Shown here in pieces: positions 32,356-45,883 of a stretch of DNA of 64,000 nt. A program made the position numbers and the translations under genes. The stretch comes from Pelomonas sp. Root1444 (GTDB lineage: Bacteria; Pseudomonadota; Gammaproteobacteria; Burkholderiales; Burkholderiaceae_C): contig NZ_LMFP01000003.1 of assembly GCF_001426885.1 (NCBI RefSeq), positions 565,306 to 629,305 of the forward strand, given 5' to 3'. The number at the start of each line of letters is the position of its first letter. Positions within the stretch are counted from its first letter, which is position 1. Under the pieces are notes generated by a model. It saw only the letters and a program-made list of their open reading frames with translations. It was not told the origin of the DNA and did not search any database.

Positions 32356-34428
32356 TCAGGTCCGCCCTTCGTTGAGCAATTGCAGCCAGGCCAGCGCCTC
32401 GGCCTCGTTGGCCACCGCCGTCATCGGCGGCAACGCGGCGCGCAGGCGACGGCCGTAGTTCATGCCGGCCATGCGCGGGTCGCACACCACCAGCAGGCCG
32501 CGGTCGGTCTCGGTGCGGATCAGCCGCCCGGCGCCCTGCTTGAGCGCGATGGCCGCCTCGGCGACGAAGTACTCCGAGAAGGCATTGCGCCCCTGCGCCT
32601 CCAGCCGCTTCACGCGCGCTTCCACCAGCGGGTCGTTGGGCGGCGGGAACGGCAGCTTGTCGATGACGACGCATTGCAGCGCATCGCCCGGCACGTCGAT
32701 GCCTTCCCAGAAACTGGCCGAGCCGACGAGGACGGACGCCGGGTTGTCGATGAAGCGTTGCAGCAGCACGCGCTTGGGCGCCGCACCCTGTTGCAGCACG
32801 GCGATGGCGGCGCCCGCGGCTTCGAAGCGCTCGCGCAGCGCGTCAGCTACGGTCTGCAGATTGCGCAGCGTGGTCGTCAGCACGAAGGTGCGGCCCCCGA
32901 GCGCTCCGGCCAGCCGCGAGGCCAGCAGCGCGACGCTGGCCGGGTGCGTCGGCTCGCTGGGCTTGGGGAACCCCCTCGGCACGTATAGGCGCGCATGGGC
33001 CGGGTAGTCGAACGGGCTGCCGACGCGCAGCGTCTCGGCCTCGGTCAGCCCGGCGGGCTCCGTGAACCACGTCAGGCCTTCGTCGTCGCCCAGCGTCGCC
33101 GATGTGAAGACCCAGGCCTTGGGCGCGCCTTCGAGCTGCTGCTGCATGGCCTCGCGGATGTCCAGCGGCGACTCGACGAGGCGCGCTGCATGCGGGCTGA
33201 TGTCGATCCAGCGCACGTCGCCCGGGTCCGGCTCGGCGGCGAATTGCCTGGCCAGGTCGCGCAGCTGCTGGGCGCGCTCGCACAGCCGCGCGAAGTCGGG
33301 CGCGGCTTCGCGCACCGCGGTCAACGCCTCCAGGGCCTGCACGCAGGCCTGCTCGACACCGGCCAGCGCCGCGCCGAAGCCCGGGGCGCCAGCCCGTTCG
33401 CGCCAGCCGAGCTTGAGCGTGCCGCGCAGCTCCCGCCCCGCAGTGGCGAGCGGGCCGGCCGCAGCCAGGCGCAGCTCGCGCGCCGCCTTCTCGACGCCGG
33501 CATGCAGGGCCTGCCAGTCGTGCACACCGCGCGCATGCGCCAGGCCCTGGGCCAGCACGTCGCGGGCGAAGTCGATCAACGACGCCGTGCCCAGCAGCGT
33601 GCCCAGGAATTGCACGCCGGCCTCCGCCAGCTGGTGGGCCTCGTCGAAGATGGCGATCTCGACGCTGGGCAGCAGCTCGGCGACGCCGGTGTCGCGCAGT
33701 GTCACGTCGGCGAAGAAGAGGTGGTGGTTGACGACGACGACGTCGGCCTCCATCGCCTCGCGCCTGGCCTTGACGACGTAGCAGCTCTTCCAGTCGGGGC
33801 AGTCCTGGCCCAGGCAGTTCTCGCGGCTGGAGCTGACGATGGGGATGATGGGCGAGCGCTCGTCCAGGCCGTCGATCTCGGCGAAGTCCCCGGTCGCGGT
33901 GCCCAGGGCCCAGCGTTCGATGCGGGCCAGCGACAGCGCGGTCCGGCGGTCCGGGAACTCGCCGGAGACGCGCGCCTCCTTCATGCGGTGCAGGCACAGG
34001 TAGCTGCCGCGGCCCTTCAGCAGCGCCAGGCGCACGGGCGTGTTCAGCGCCTTCGTCAGCCGCGGCAGGTCGCGCAGGAAGAGCTGGTCCTGCAGGCTCT
34101 TGGTGGCAGTGCTGATCAGGGCGCGGCTGCCGGCCAGCAGCGCCGGCACGAGGTAGGCGAAGGTCTTGCCGACGCCAGTGCCGGCTTCGACGACCAGGGC
34201 TTGCCGGCGGCCCAGTGCCCGGGCGACCGCGCGGCTCATCTGCAGCTGCTGCTCGCGCGGCTTGTAACCAGGGTCCAGCCGCGCCAGCGGGCCGCCCATA
34301 TCGAAGGCCGCCTCGACGGCCTGCTCCAGCTCATCGGTGGCCAGCGGCGCAGGCGGCGTCGCGCCGTCCAGGGCGTCCAGCCAGTCATCGAGGTCGTGAT
34401 CGGTCGAGGCCGATTCAGGCGAGGTCAT
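32356..34428 (-). CDS. DinG/YoaA-family ATP-dependent DNA helicase
   Basis: An XPD-like superfamily 2 iron-sulfur helicase, 5'-3' in characterised members, used in repair and in clearing blocked forks. The 690-residue protein has Walker A EAGTGVGKT (residues 81-89), four cluster cysteines (145, 205, 210, 216 in YLCLHR and NCLGQDCPDWKSC), the DEAH box IFDEAHQL, and C-terminal motifs VGSASFWEGIDVPG and KQGAGRLIRTETDRG. No nuclease domain is fused. ATG at 34428, overlapping the end of the upstream DUF465 gene by 14 bp. The cysteine spacing and size fit YoaA as well as DinG, so no symbol is assigned. Confidence 0.93.
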   Translation of the reverse strand: MTSPESASTDHDLDDWLDALDGATPPAPLATDELEQAVEAAFDMGGPLARLDPGYKPREQQLQMSRAVARALGRRQALVVEAGTGVGKTFAYLVPALLAGSRALISTATKSLQDQLFLRDLPRLTKALNTPVRLALLKGRGSYLCLHRMKEARVSGEFPDRRTALSLARIERWALGTATGDFAEIDGLDERSPIIPIVSSSRENCLGQDCPDWKSCYVVKARREAMEADVVVVNHHLFFADVTLRDTGVAELLPSVEIAIFDEAHQLAEAGVQFLGTLLGTASLIDFARDVLAQGLAHARGVHDWQALHAGVEKAARELRLAAAGPLATAGRELRGTLKLGWRERAGAPGFGAALAGVEQACVQALEALTAVREAAPDFARLCERAQQLRDLARQFAAEPDPGDVRWIDISPHAARLVESPLDIREAMQQQLEGAPKAWVFTSATLGDDEGLTWFTEPAGLTEAETLRVGSPFDYPAHARLYVPRGFPKPSEPTHPASVALLASRLAGALGGRTFVLTTTLRNLQTVADALRERFEAAGAAIAVLQQGAAPKRVLLQRFIDNPASVLVGSASFWEGIDVPGDALQCVVIDKLPFPPPNDPLVEARVKRLEAQGRNAFSEYFVAEAAIALKQGAGRLIRTETDRGLLVVCDPRMAGMNYGRRLRAALPPMTAVANEAEALAWLQLLNEGRT

Positions 34429-34618
34429 CGGGCTCGGTGGTGGCCTCAAGCCGCGCAATCATGTCGCGCAGCGCCAGGCGGCGCTTCTTCAGCCGCTGCA
34501 GTGCCAACTCGTCCACGGGCGACTGCCCGGTGAGCCGGTCGATCATCGCGTCGAGGTCGGCATGCTCGATGCGCAACTCGATGAGCCGCCGCGGCAACGA
34601 GTGAAGTTGTTCATCCAT
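34415..34618 (-). CDS. DUF465 (YdcH-family) small coiled-coil protein
   Basis: A 67-residue protein of alternating charged and hydrophobic residues: LPRRLIELRIEHADLDAMID, then LQRLKKRRLALRDMIARLE. This matches the DUF465/YdcH family of short helical hairpins. Function unknown. The ATG at 34618 is preferred to the longer frame, whose extra residues run into the divergent promoter region. Its last codons overlap the helicase start by 14 bp, so the two are co-translated. Confidence 0.85.
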   Translation of the reverse strand: MDEQLHSLPRRLIELRIEHADLDAMIDRLTGQSPVDELALQRLKKRRLALRDMIARLEATTEPDDLA

Positions 34619-34680
34619 CCGAGGGTTTATGGCGCAGGGGAAAGCGGGGCGGAAGCTCACCGGCCAGTATAGTTTTCGAC

Positions 34681-35451
34681 ATGCCCGCCACCACCGCCGT
34701 CGGATTCCGACTCACCGCCGCCACAGGCACCCATCGCGGGGACCGGGCTTACCAGCAGGACCAGGTGGCCGTCATCGCCCACCCTCGCATCGAGGGCTGC
34801 ATGATGGGCATCGTGGCCGACGGCATGGGGGGCAAGAGCGGCGGCCGCAAGGCGGCGGACCAGGTCATCCTGACCGCGCAACAGCTGTTCGAGCGCTACT
34901 CCACCCAGGACGAATCGCCGGCCGAGCTGCTGGGCCAGATCACGTCCGAGGCGCACCTGATGATCAAGCTGACGGCCATCTCCGCCGAGGAGGAGCCGCA
35001 CAGCACCATCGCCGGTTTCGTCGTCACCAGCGACCGCTGCGTGCACTGGATCCACTCCGGCGACTCGCGCATCTACTGGTTCCGCGGCGCGCGCCTGGTC
35101 AAGCGCTCCATGGACCATTCCTACGTCCAGCGCCTCGTCGACGAGGGGCAACTGAGCGAGGCCGAGGCCAGCGCGCACCCGCAGAGCAACCTGCTGACCG
35201 CCTGCCTGGGCACGGTGCAGGACCCGACGTCGACCGCGGAGCGCTTCGAGGGGCTGGAGGTCGGCGACACGCTGATGTGCTGCAGCGACGGCCTGTGGCA
35301 CTACTTCACCGCCCAGGAGCTCGGCAGCGTGCTCTACAGCCTGCCCCCGCGCGAAGCGGCGGAACTGCTGGTCAGCAAGGCGCGCCAGCGTGCCCGCGGC
35401 GGCGGCGACAACCTGTCGCTCGCCATCGTCAAGCTCGAGAACCTCGACTGA
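34681..35451 (+). CDS. PP2C-family serine/threonine protein phosphatase
   Basis: A soluble, metal-dependent phosphatase of 256 residues. The PP2C motifs appear in order: RGDRAYQQDQ, GIVADGMGGKSGG, HSGDSRIYWF, CCSDGLWHYF and RGGGDNLSLAIVK, so the metal-binding aspartates are all present. No kinase gene lies nearby, so its target cannot be inferred from context. It diverges from the DUF465 gene with 62 bp between starts. Its stop abuts the stop of the convergent next gene as TGATCA. Confidence 0.93.
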   Translation: MPATTAVGFRLTAATGTHRGDRAYQQDQVAVIAHPRIEGCMMGIVADGMGGKSGGRKAADQVILTAQQLFERYSTQDESPAELLGQITSEAHLMIKLTAISAEEEPHSTIAGFVVTSDRCVHWIHSGDSRIYWFRGARLVKRSMDHSYVQRLVDEGQLSEAEASAHPQSNLLTACLGTVQDPTSTAERFEGLEVGDTLMCCSDGLWHYFTAQELGSVLYSLPPREAAELLVSKARQRARGGGDNLSLAIVKLENLD

Positions 35452-36045
35452 TCATCTCGCTGCCGATGCCGCCGATGCGCCCGGCAAGGGCAGCGGCGCG
35501 GCCGGCGGCTTGCTGCGGTTCTTCTGCCGCGCCTCGTGTTCGGCGATGCGCTGCTGCATGCGCTGCTCGCGCTCCTGAGCTCGCTCGCGCCGTTTCGCCG
35601 CATCCGCCTCGGCCTTGTCGGCGGCCTGGCGGCGGCGGCGCTCCGCCTCCTCGGGGCTGCGCGCCCGAGTGGCATGGGAAGCAGGTGTCGACGGCGGCAA
35701 CGGGGGCGGCGCGACGAGCAGGCGCTCGCGGCGCTGGCCTTCGTCCTGGGCCGCGGCCAGTTCGCGTTCGGTCACGCGCTGCTTCTGCGCGGCCGCGCGG
35801 GCACGGCGCTCCTCGGCGGCGAGTTCATGCTCGTGGCGGGTCAGCGGCGCCAACGCGTCCTGGCGGCGTTTGCGCAGGTCCTCCAGGCAGGGGCTGACCG
35901 CAAAGCGCTGTTCGCATTCGGCCTTCTCGCGCGCGAAGCGCTGCTCGACCGCGGCACGCTGGGCGGCAACCTCCGCGCGTGTCGCGGGCTGGCTCATGGG
36001 TGCAGATGCCGCGGCGGCGGCGAGCAGGATCAGCAAGGTGGTCAT
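35452..36045 (-). CDS. Hypothetical secreted coiled-coil protein
   Basis: I do not recognise the family. The 197-residue product has a short hydrophobic signal (TTLLILLAAAAASAPM). A long charged region follows, strongly predicted helical by composition (Arg, Glu, Ala, Gln: VAAQRAAVEQRFAREKAECE, ERRRRQAADKAEADAAKRRE), broken by a Pro-rich stretch (VAPPPLPPSTPASH). It ends in a Pro/Ala/Ser tail. Two cysteines (CEQRFAVSPC) could form a disulfide if it is periplasmic. The ATG overlaps the zapE stop (TGATG), so it is probably co-translated with zapE. Confidence 0.75.
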   Translation of the reverse strand: MTTLLILLAAAAASAPMSQPATRAEVAAQRAAVEQRFAREKAECEQRFAVSPCLEDLRKRRQDALAPLTRHEHELAAEERRARAAAQKQRVTERELAAAQDEGQRRERLLVAPPPLPPSTPASHATRARSPEEAERRRRQAADKAEADAAKRRERAQEREQRMQQRIAEHEARQKNRSKPPAAPLPLPGASAASAAR

Positions 36046-37145
36046 CAGGTCAGCGAGGTGTCGACTTCACGGCGGGCCAGCGCAAGGTACTCCGCCGAAC
36101 GCATTTCCTGCAAGCGTGACACGGTGCGCGGGAACTCATGCGCCAACGGGCCCTCGGTGTAGAGCTGCTCGGCCGGCACGGCGGCCGAGATGATGAGCTT
36201 CACACGGCGGTCGTAGAGCACGTCCACCAGCCACGTGAAGCGGCGCGCCTCGCTGGCCAGGCGCACCGGCATCTCCGGCACGTCGGACAGGATGACGGTG
36301 TGGAACTGGCTGGCCAGCTCGAGGTAGTCGTTCTGCGAGCGCGGACCGCCGCAGAGCGTCTGGAAGTCGAACCAGACGACGCCGCCGGCGCGGCGCTTCG
36401 CGTAGATCGCGCGGTGCTCGATCATCAGCTTGCGATCCTCGTCCTGGGCTTCGGCGAGCGACTCGAAGGCCTTCGTGAGGGCCGCCCCGGTCGCGTCGTT
36501 CAATGGCGTCAGGTAGAGGTTCATGTCCTCCAGCGTGCGGCGCCGGTAGTCGGTGCCGGCATCGACATTGATGACCTCCAGCTGGGCCTTCAGCAGCTCG
36601 ATGGCCGGCAGGATGCGGTCGCGGTGCAGGCCGTTGGGGTACAGCTCGTCGGGGTGGAAGTTGGACGTCGTGACGATGCTCACGCGGTTGCGGAACAGCG
36701 CGTCCAGCAGCCGGTGCAGGATCATCGCGTCGGTCACGTCGGCGACGTGGAACTCGTCGAAGCAGATCAGCCGGAAGCGCCGCGCGATGCGCTTGCCGAG
36801 CTCCTCCAGCGGGTCGGCGATGCCCTTGAGCTCCTGCAGCTCGCGGTGCACCTCGCGCATGAATTCGTGGAAATGCAGCCGCGTCTTGCGCGTGAGCGGC
36901 ACGGCCTGGAAGAAGCAGTCCATCAGGAAGCTCTTGCCGCGGCCCACGCCACCGTACATGTAGACGCCCCGCGGGATGGGCGGGCGCACCAGCAGTTTGG
37001 TCACCGCATTGGCGCGGCGGGCCTTGTAGCTGGCCCATTCGTCCTGGCAGCGCTGCAGCGCTTCGATGGCGCGCAGCTGCGCGGCGTCGGCCTGGTAGCC
37101 GCGCTCGGCGAGGGTCTGCTGGTAAAGCTCGGTGACGCTGGTCAT
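36045..37145 (-). CDS. zapE: Cell division protein ZapE (AFG1-like ATPase)
   Basis: A P-loop ATPase that acts on the Z ring late in division in E. coli; mitochondrial relatives help clear damaged respiratory subunits. The 366-residue product has Walker A GGVGRGKS (residues 65-72), Walker B RLICFDEFHVADVTDAM, a sensor motif IVTTSNFHPDELYPNGL and LDDALYDRR-like C-terminal elements. Start ATG at 37145 lies next to the terminator of the lpd transcript. It is followed by the coiled-coil gene through a TGATG overlap. Confidence 0.94.
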   Translation of the reverse strand: MTSVTELYQQTLAERGYQADAAQLRAIEALQRCQDEWASYKARRANAVTKLLVRPPIPRGVYMYGGVGRGKSFLMDCFFQAVPLTRKTRLHFHEFMREVHRELQELKGIADPLEELGKRIARRFRLICFDEFHVADVTDAMILHRLLDALFRNRVSIVTTSNFHPDELYPNGLHRDRILPAIELLKAQLEVINVDAGTDYRRRTLEDMNLYLTPLNDATGAALTKAFESLAEAQDEDRKLMIEHRAIYAKRRAGGVVWFDFQTLCGGPRSQNDYLELASQFHTVILSDVPEMPVRLASEARRFTWLVDVLYDRRVKLIISAAVPAEQLYTEGPLAHEFPRTVSRLQEMRSAEYLALARREVDTSLT

Positions 37146-37148
37146 GGA

Positions 37149-37179
37149 AGAAAAAGGGGCGACTGTCTGGCCGCCCCTT
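37149..37179 (-). terminator. Terminator of the 2-oxoglutarate dehydrogenase operon
   Basis: AAGGGGCG (37154-37161) and CGCCCCTT (37172-37179) form an 8 bp stem with a 10-base loop. On the minus strand they are followed by TTTTTCTTCC. It lies between the lpd stop and the zapE start, overlapping the zapE upstream region. Confidence 0.85.
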
Positions 37180-37197
37180 GTTGCTTGCGCTGCTGGA

Positions 37198-38619
<1,422 letters not shown>

Positions 38620-38636
38620 GCTGATCGTTCCTTCGC

Positions 38637-39881
<1,245 letters not shown>

Positions 39882-39968
39882 GGTGGGAGGCTCCGTGTCT
39901 TCTATTTGGGTATGGGGTGCAGGCGCGAGCGAACGCAGCGCCTGTGGAGGGCGCTGCGCGTTGCGGTC

Positions 39969-42824
<2,856 letters not shown>

Positions 42825-43108
42825 CTTTCGCTCACCTCATGCCCCGGTTTCCAGGGAGTTGGCTGGTTGAAGAACCTTCCGCGACACGGCTCGACCGGTT
42901 GGCGGATTGCGACCCACCTTCGCCATTGCCAGAGGCAACAGCAAAAGGGACGGGAAGGACTGGTTTACGTCTCAGGGCGCGAACTCTAGCACTTCGGGTT
43001 TGCCCGACACGTCGGAAAGGCCGCGACAAAGTTGACGGACTCGTAAACTTGGCGCTCGCGCCAGCCCCGACATTGAATGGTTGTCGCGCGGGACATTCAG
43101 GAGATCCC
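42825..43108. other. Divergent intergenic region, sucA / 2OG-Fe(II) oxygenase
   Basis: These 284 bp contain no convincing gene. They must hold the operon promoter for sucA (minus) and that of the oxygenase (plus). A TAGAGT box on the minus strand and a TTGACG at about 43033 on the plus strand are seen, but neither has a convincing partner at the right spacing. GACGTAAAC occurs on the minus strand near 42965, the same 9-mer as in the palindrome upstream of etfB. Confidence 0.35.
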
Positions 43109-43951
43109 ATGCAAGTCCAGGTCGTCGACTACCGCGCTGCGGACGCAGCCGAGAAGTTCACCCGCTCCCTGCACGAAACCGGTTTCGGCGTGCTGACCAA
43201 CCATCCGATCCGCCAGGCGCTGGTCGAGAAGATCTACGCCGACTGGCTGGCCTTCTTCAACAGCGAGGCCAAGCACGGCTTCGCGTTCTCGAAGGAGACG
43301 CAGGACGGTTATTTCTCGACCGAGATCTCCGAAACCGCGAAGGGCTCCAAGCAGAAGGACATCAAGGAGTACTTCCACATCTACCCCTGGGGCCGCATCC
43401 CGCCGCAGTTGAAGGAGGACGCCCTCACCTACTACCGCGAGGCGAATGCACTGGCCGAGGAGTTGCTGTCCTGGGTCGAGCGCTACACGCCGCCCGACAT
43501 CGCGGCCCGGTATCGCGAGCCGCTGTCGAACATGATCCAGGGCAGCACCAAGACGCTGCTGCGCGTGCTGCGCTACCCGCCGCTGACGGGCCAGGAGCCC
43601 GAGGGCTCGCTGCGCGCCGCGGCGCATGGCGACATCAACCTGCTGACCATCCTGCCCGCCGCCAACGAGCCGGGCCTGCAGGTGCTGGGCACCGACGGCG
43701 CCTGGCATGACGTGCCCTGCGATTTCGGCACGCTGACCATCAACATCGGCGACATGCTGCAAGAGGCCTCCGAGGGCTACTACCCGTCGACCCAGCACCG
43801 CGTCGTCAACCCGACCGGCGAAGGCGCGAAGAAGAGCCGTGTGTCCCTGCCGCTGTTCCTGCATCCGCGCGACGACGTGGTGCTGAGCGACCGCTACACG
43901 GCGGACAGCTACCTCAACGAACGCCTGCGCGAGCTGGGCGTGAAGACCTGA
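43109..43951 (+). CDS. 2-oxoglutarate/Fe(II)-dependent oxygenase, isopenicillin-N-synthase-like
   Basis: A 280-residue non-haem iron oxygenase. The iron triad is visible as H173-x-D175 (AAAHGDINLLTIL) and H230 (TQHRVVNP), and the 2-oxoglutarate carboxylate site as R244-V-S246 (KSRVSLPLFLHP). A DIOX-type N-terminal segment (VLTNHPIRQALVEKIYADW) precedes them. ATG at 43109 has a strong AGGAG at good spacing. Its stop overlaps the CTG that opens the next, cysteine-rich gene. The substrate is unknown; many family members act on amino acids or small metabolites. Confidence 0.92.
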   Translation: MQVQVVDYRAADAAEKFTRSLHETGFGVLTNHPIRQALVEKIYADWLAFFNSEAKHGFAFSKETQDGYFSTEISETAKGSKQKDIKEYFHIYPWGRIPPQLKEDALTYYREANALAEELLSWVERYTPPDIAARYREPLSNMIQGSTKTLLRVLRYPPLTGQEPEGSLRAAAHGDINLLTILPAANEPGLQVLGTDGAWHDVPCDFGTLTINIGDMLQEASEGYYPSTQHRVVNPTGEGAKKSRVSLPLFLHPRDDVVLSDRYTADSYLNERLRELGVKT

Positions 43952-44244
43952 ACCGCATCATCGAGATCCACCCCGACGCGCCGCCCAAGCCGGCGCTGGG
44001 GCAACCGTGCAACGGCTGCGGCGTTTGCTGCCTGGCCGAACCCTGCCCGCTCGGCGCCGTCCTGAGCCGGCGCCTCAAAGGTGCGTGCGTTGCACTGCGG
44101 TGGGACGGCGCACGCTATGTGTGCGGGGCGCTGACGGCGCAACCGAGCGGCTTCGTCGGAGGATTGGGCAACTGGCTCGTGCGGCGCTGGATTTCCTCCG
44201 GCACCGGCTGCGACTGCTCCCTAGAAGTAGCGGGCAAGCCCTAG
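43948..44244 (+). CDS. Cysteine-cluster protein (YkgJ-like) with CTG start
   Basis: A 98-residue frame with nine cysteines (21, 24, 27, 28, 33, 47, 59, 88, 90). It begins LNRIIEIHPDAPPKPALGQP and carries CNGCGVCCLAEPCPLG, the pattern of the YkgJ/UPF0153 putative metal-binding family. There is no in-frame ATG, GTG or TTG between the last upstream stop and the cysteine cluster that would give a sensible start. CTG at 43948 overlaps the oxygenase TGA as CTGA and is the best start, implying translational coupling. It would be missed by standard ORF calling. Function unknown; a Zn or Fe-S role is inference. Confidence 0.75.
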   Translation: MNRIIEIHPDAPPKPALGQPCNGCGVCCLAEPCPLGAVLSRRLKGACVALRWDGARYVCGALTAQPSGFVGGLGNWLVRRWISSGTGCDCSLEVAGKP

Positions 44245-44305
44245 CCGGATCGCGACATGTGGCGGCTAGTATTTTTGGCTTCTGCCGCCCCCCGAAGGAT
44301 GCCCG

Positions 44306-45883
44306 ATGAAAACCTCCCTCCGACTCCTCCCCCTGCTGGCCGCGCTGATGCTGGGCGCGGTGACCAGCGCCCAGGCCGCCGCGCTGCGCTGGGCCGCCCA
44401 GAATGACATCCTGACGCTGGACCCGCATTCGCAGGACCACAACACCTCCAACGCCATCGGCACCCACATCTACGAGGGCCTGACGCGCCTGGGCAAGAAC
44501 TACCGGCCCGAGCCGTCGCTGGCGACCAAGTGGACCTACGTCTCGCAGACGCAGGTGCGCTTTGACCTCCGCAAGGGCGTCAAGTTCCACGATGGCTCGG
44601 CGTTCACCGCGGACGACGTCGTCTTCAGCTTCGGCCGCATCACGCAGCCCCAGGGCACGAAGCAGACGTACGTGTCGGGCATCAAGGAGGTCAAGAAGAT
44701 CGACGACCACACCGTCGATCTGCTGCTGGAAGCGCCCACGCCGATGCTGCTGCAGAACATCATCAGCTTCCCCATCATGAGCAAGGCGTGGTCGACGAAG
44801 AACAACACGACCAACACGCAGGACTACAAGGCCAAGGAAGAGAACTACGCCTCGCGCAACGCCAACGGCACCGGCCCCTACAAGCTGGTGAGCTGGCAGC
44901 CCGACCAGGCCGTCAAGATGGTGGCCAACACCGACTGGTGGGACAAGAACCCCGGCAACGTCACCGAGCTGAGCTACCTGCCGATCAAGTCCGCGCCGAC
45001 CCGCGTGGCCGCGCTGCTGTCGGGCGACGTCGACCTCGTTACCGACCTGCCACCGCAGGACTTCTTCAAGCTCAAGGAAGAAGGCAAGGTCAAGCTGCTG
45101 GAAGGCCCGGAGATCCGCACCATCTTCTTCGTCATGGACGAGGGCAGCGATGAGCTGCGCGACGCCAGCGTGAAGGGCAAGAACCCGTTCAAGGACAAGC
45201 GCGTGCGCGAGGCGCTGAACCTGGCGCTGGACCGCGAGGCCATCAAGCGCAGCATCATGCGCGGCCTGTCGGTGCCGGCGGCGCTGATGATCCCGCCGGG
45301 CGTCAACGGCTATGACGCGGCGCTCGACGCGCCCGTGAAGCCCGACCTCGGCAAGGCCCGCAAGCTGCTCGCGGAGGCCGGCTATCCGCAAGGCTTCGAG
45401 GTGCCGCTGCACTGCCCCAACAACCGCTACGTGAACGACGAGCAGGTCTGCCAGGCGGCGGTGTCGATGTGGGCCAAGGTGGGCGTGAAGGTGCGCCTGA
45501 TCGCGGCGCCGTTCTCGACGCACAGCCAGACCTTCCAGCGCGGCGAGTCACCGTTCTACATGCTGGGCTGGGGCGTGTCGACCTACGACGCGCTGTACGG
45601 CATGCAGGCCTGGGGCCACACGCGCACCACCGGCGCGGACGGCAACTTCAACTTTGGCAAGGTCAGCGATGCCAAGCTGGATGAACTGATCCAGAAGATC
45701 AAGTTCGAGCCCGATGTGCCCAAGCGCAATGCGCTGATCAAGGAGGCGCTGCTGCGCATCCGCGACGAGGCGCTCTTCATCCCCATCCATCACCAGATCC
45801 GACCCTGGGCGATGAAGCCGGGCGTGGACACCATCCACCGCTCGAACGACTACTTCGAAGCCAGGTACACCACCGTCAAATGA
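44306..45883 (+). CDS. ABC transporter substrate-binding protein, family 5 (peptide/nickel type), copy 1
   Basis: A periplasmic binding protein of 525 residues. The signal peptide is cleavable after AQA (about residue 24), then AALRWAAQNDILTLDPHS opens the mature family-5 fold. GTGPYKLVSWQPDQ, RTIFFVMDEGS and PLHCPNNRYVNDEQVCQA are conserved parts. The family binds oligopeptides, dipeptides, glutathione, nickel or opines; ligand unknown. No permease or ATPase gene is adjacent. It overlaps the second copy by four bases (ATGA). Confidence 0.94.
   Translation: MKTSLRLLPLLAALMLGAVTSAQAAALRWAAQNDILTLDPHSQDHNTSNAIGTHIYEGLTRLGKNYRPEPSLATKWTYVSQTQVRFDLRKGVKFHDGSAFTADDVVFSFGRITQPQGTKQTYVSGIKEVKKIDDHTVDLLLEAPTPMLLQNIISFPIMSKAWSTKNNTTNTQDYKAKEENYASRNANGTGPYKLVSWQPDQAVKMVANTDWWDKNPGNVTELSYLPIKSAPTRVAALLSGDVDLVTDLPPQDFFKLKEEGKVKLLEGPEIRTIFFVMDEGSDELRDASVKGKNPFKDKRVREALNLALDREAIKRSIMRGLSVPAALMIPPGVNGYDAALDAPVKPDLGKARKLLAEAGYPQGFEVPLHCPNNRYVNDEQVCQAAVSMWAKVGVKVRLIAAPFSTHSQTFQRGESPFYMLGWGVSTYDALYGMQAWGHTRTTGADGNFNFGKVSDAKLDELIQKIKFEPDVPKRNALIKEALLRIRDEALFIPIHHQIRPWAMKPGVDTIHRSNDYFEARYTTVK

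Noticed and set aside
43033-43049. TTGACG with TAAACT as a promoter for the oxygenase
   Set aside because: The two boxes are only 5-6 bp apart, far from the 16-18 bp needed.
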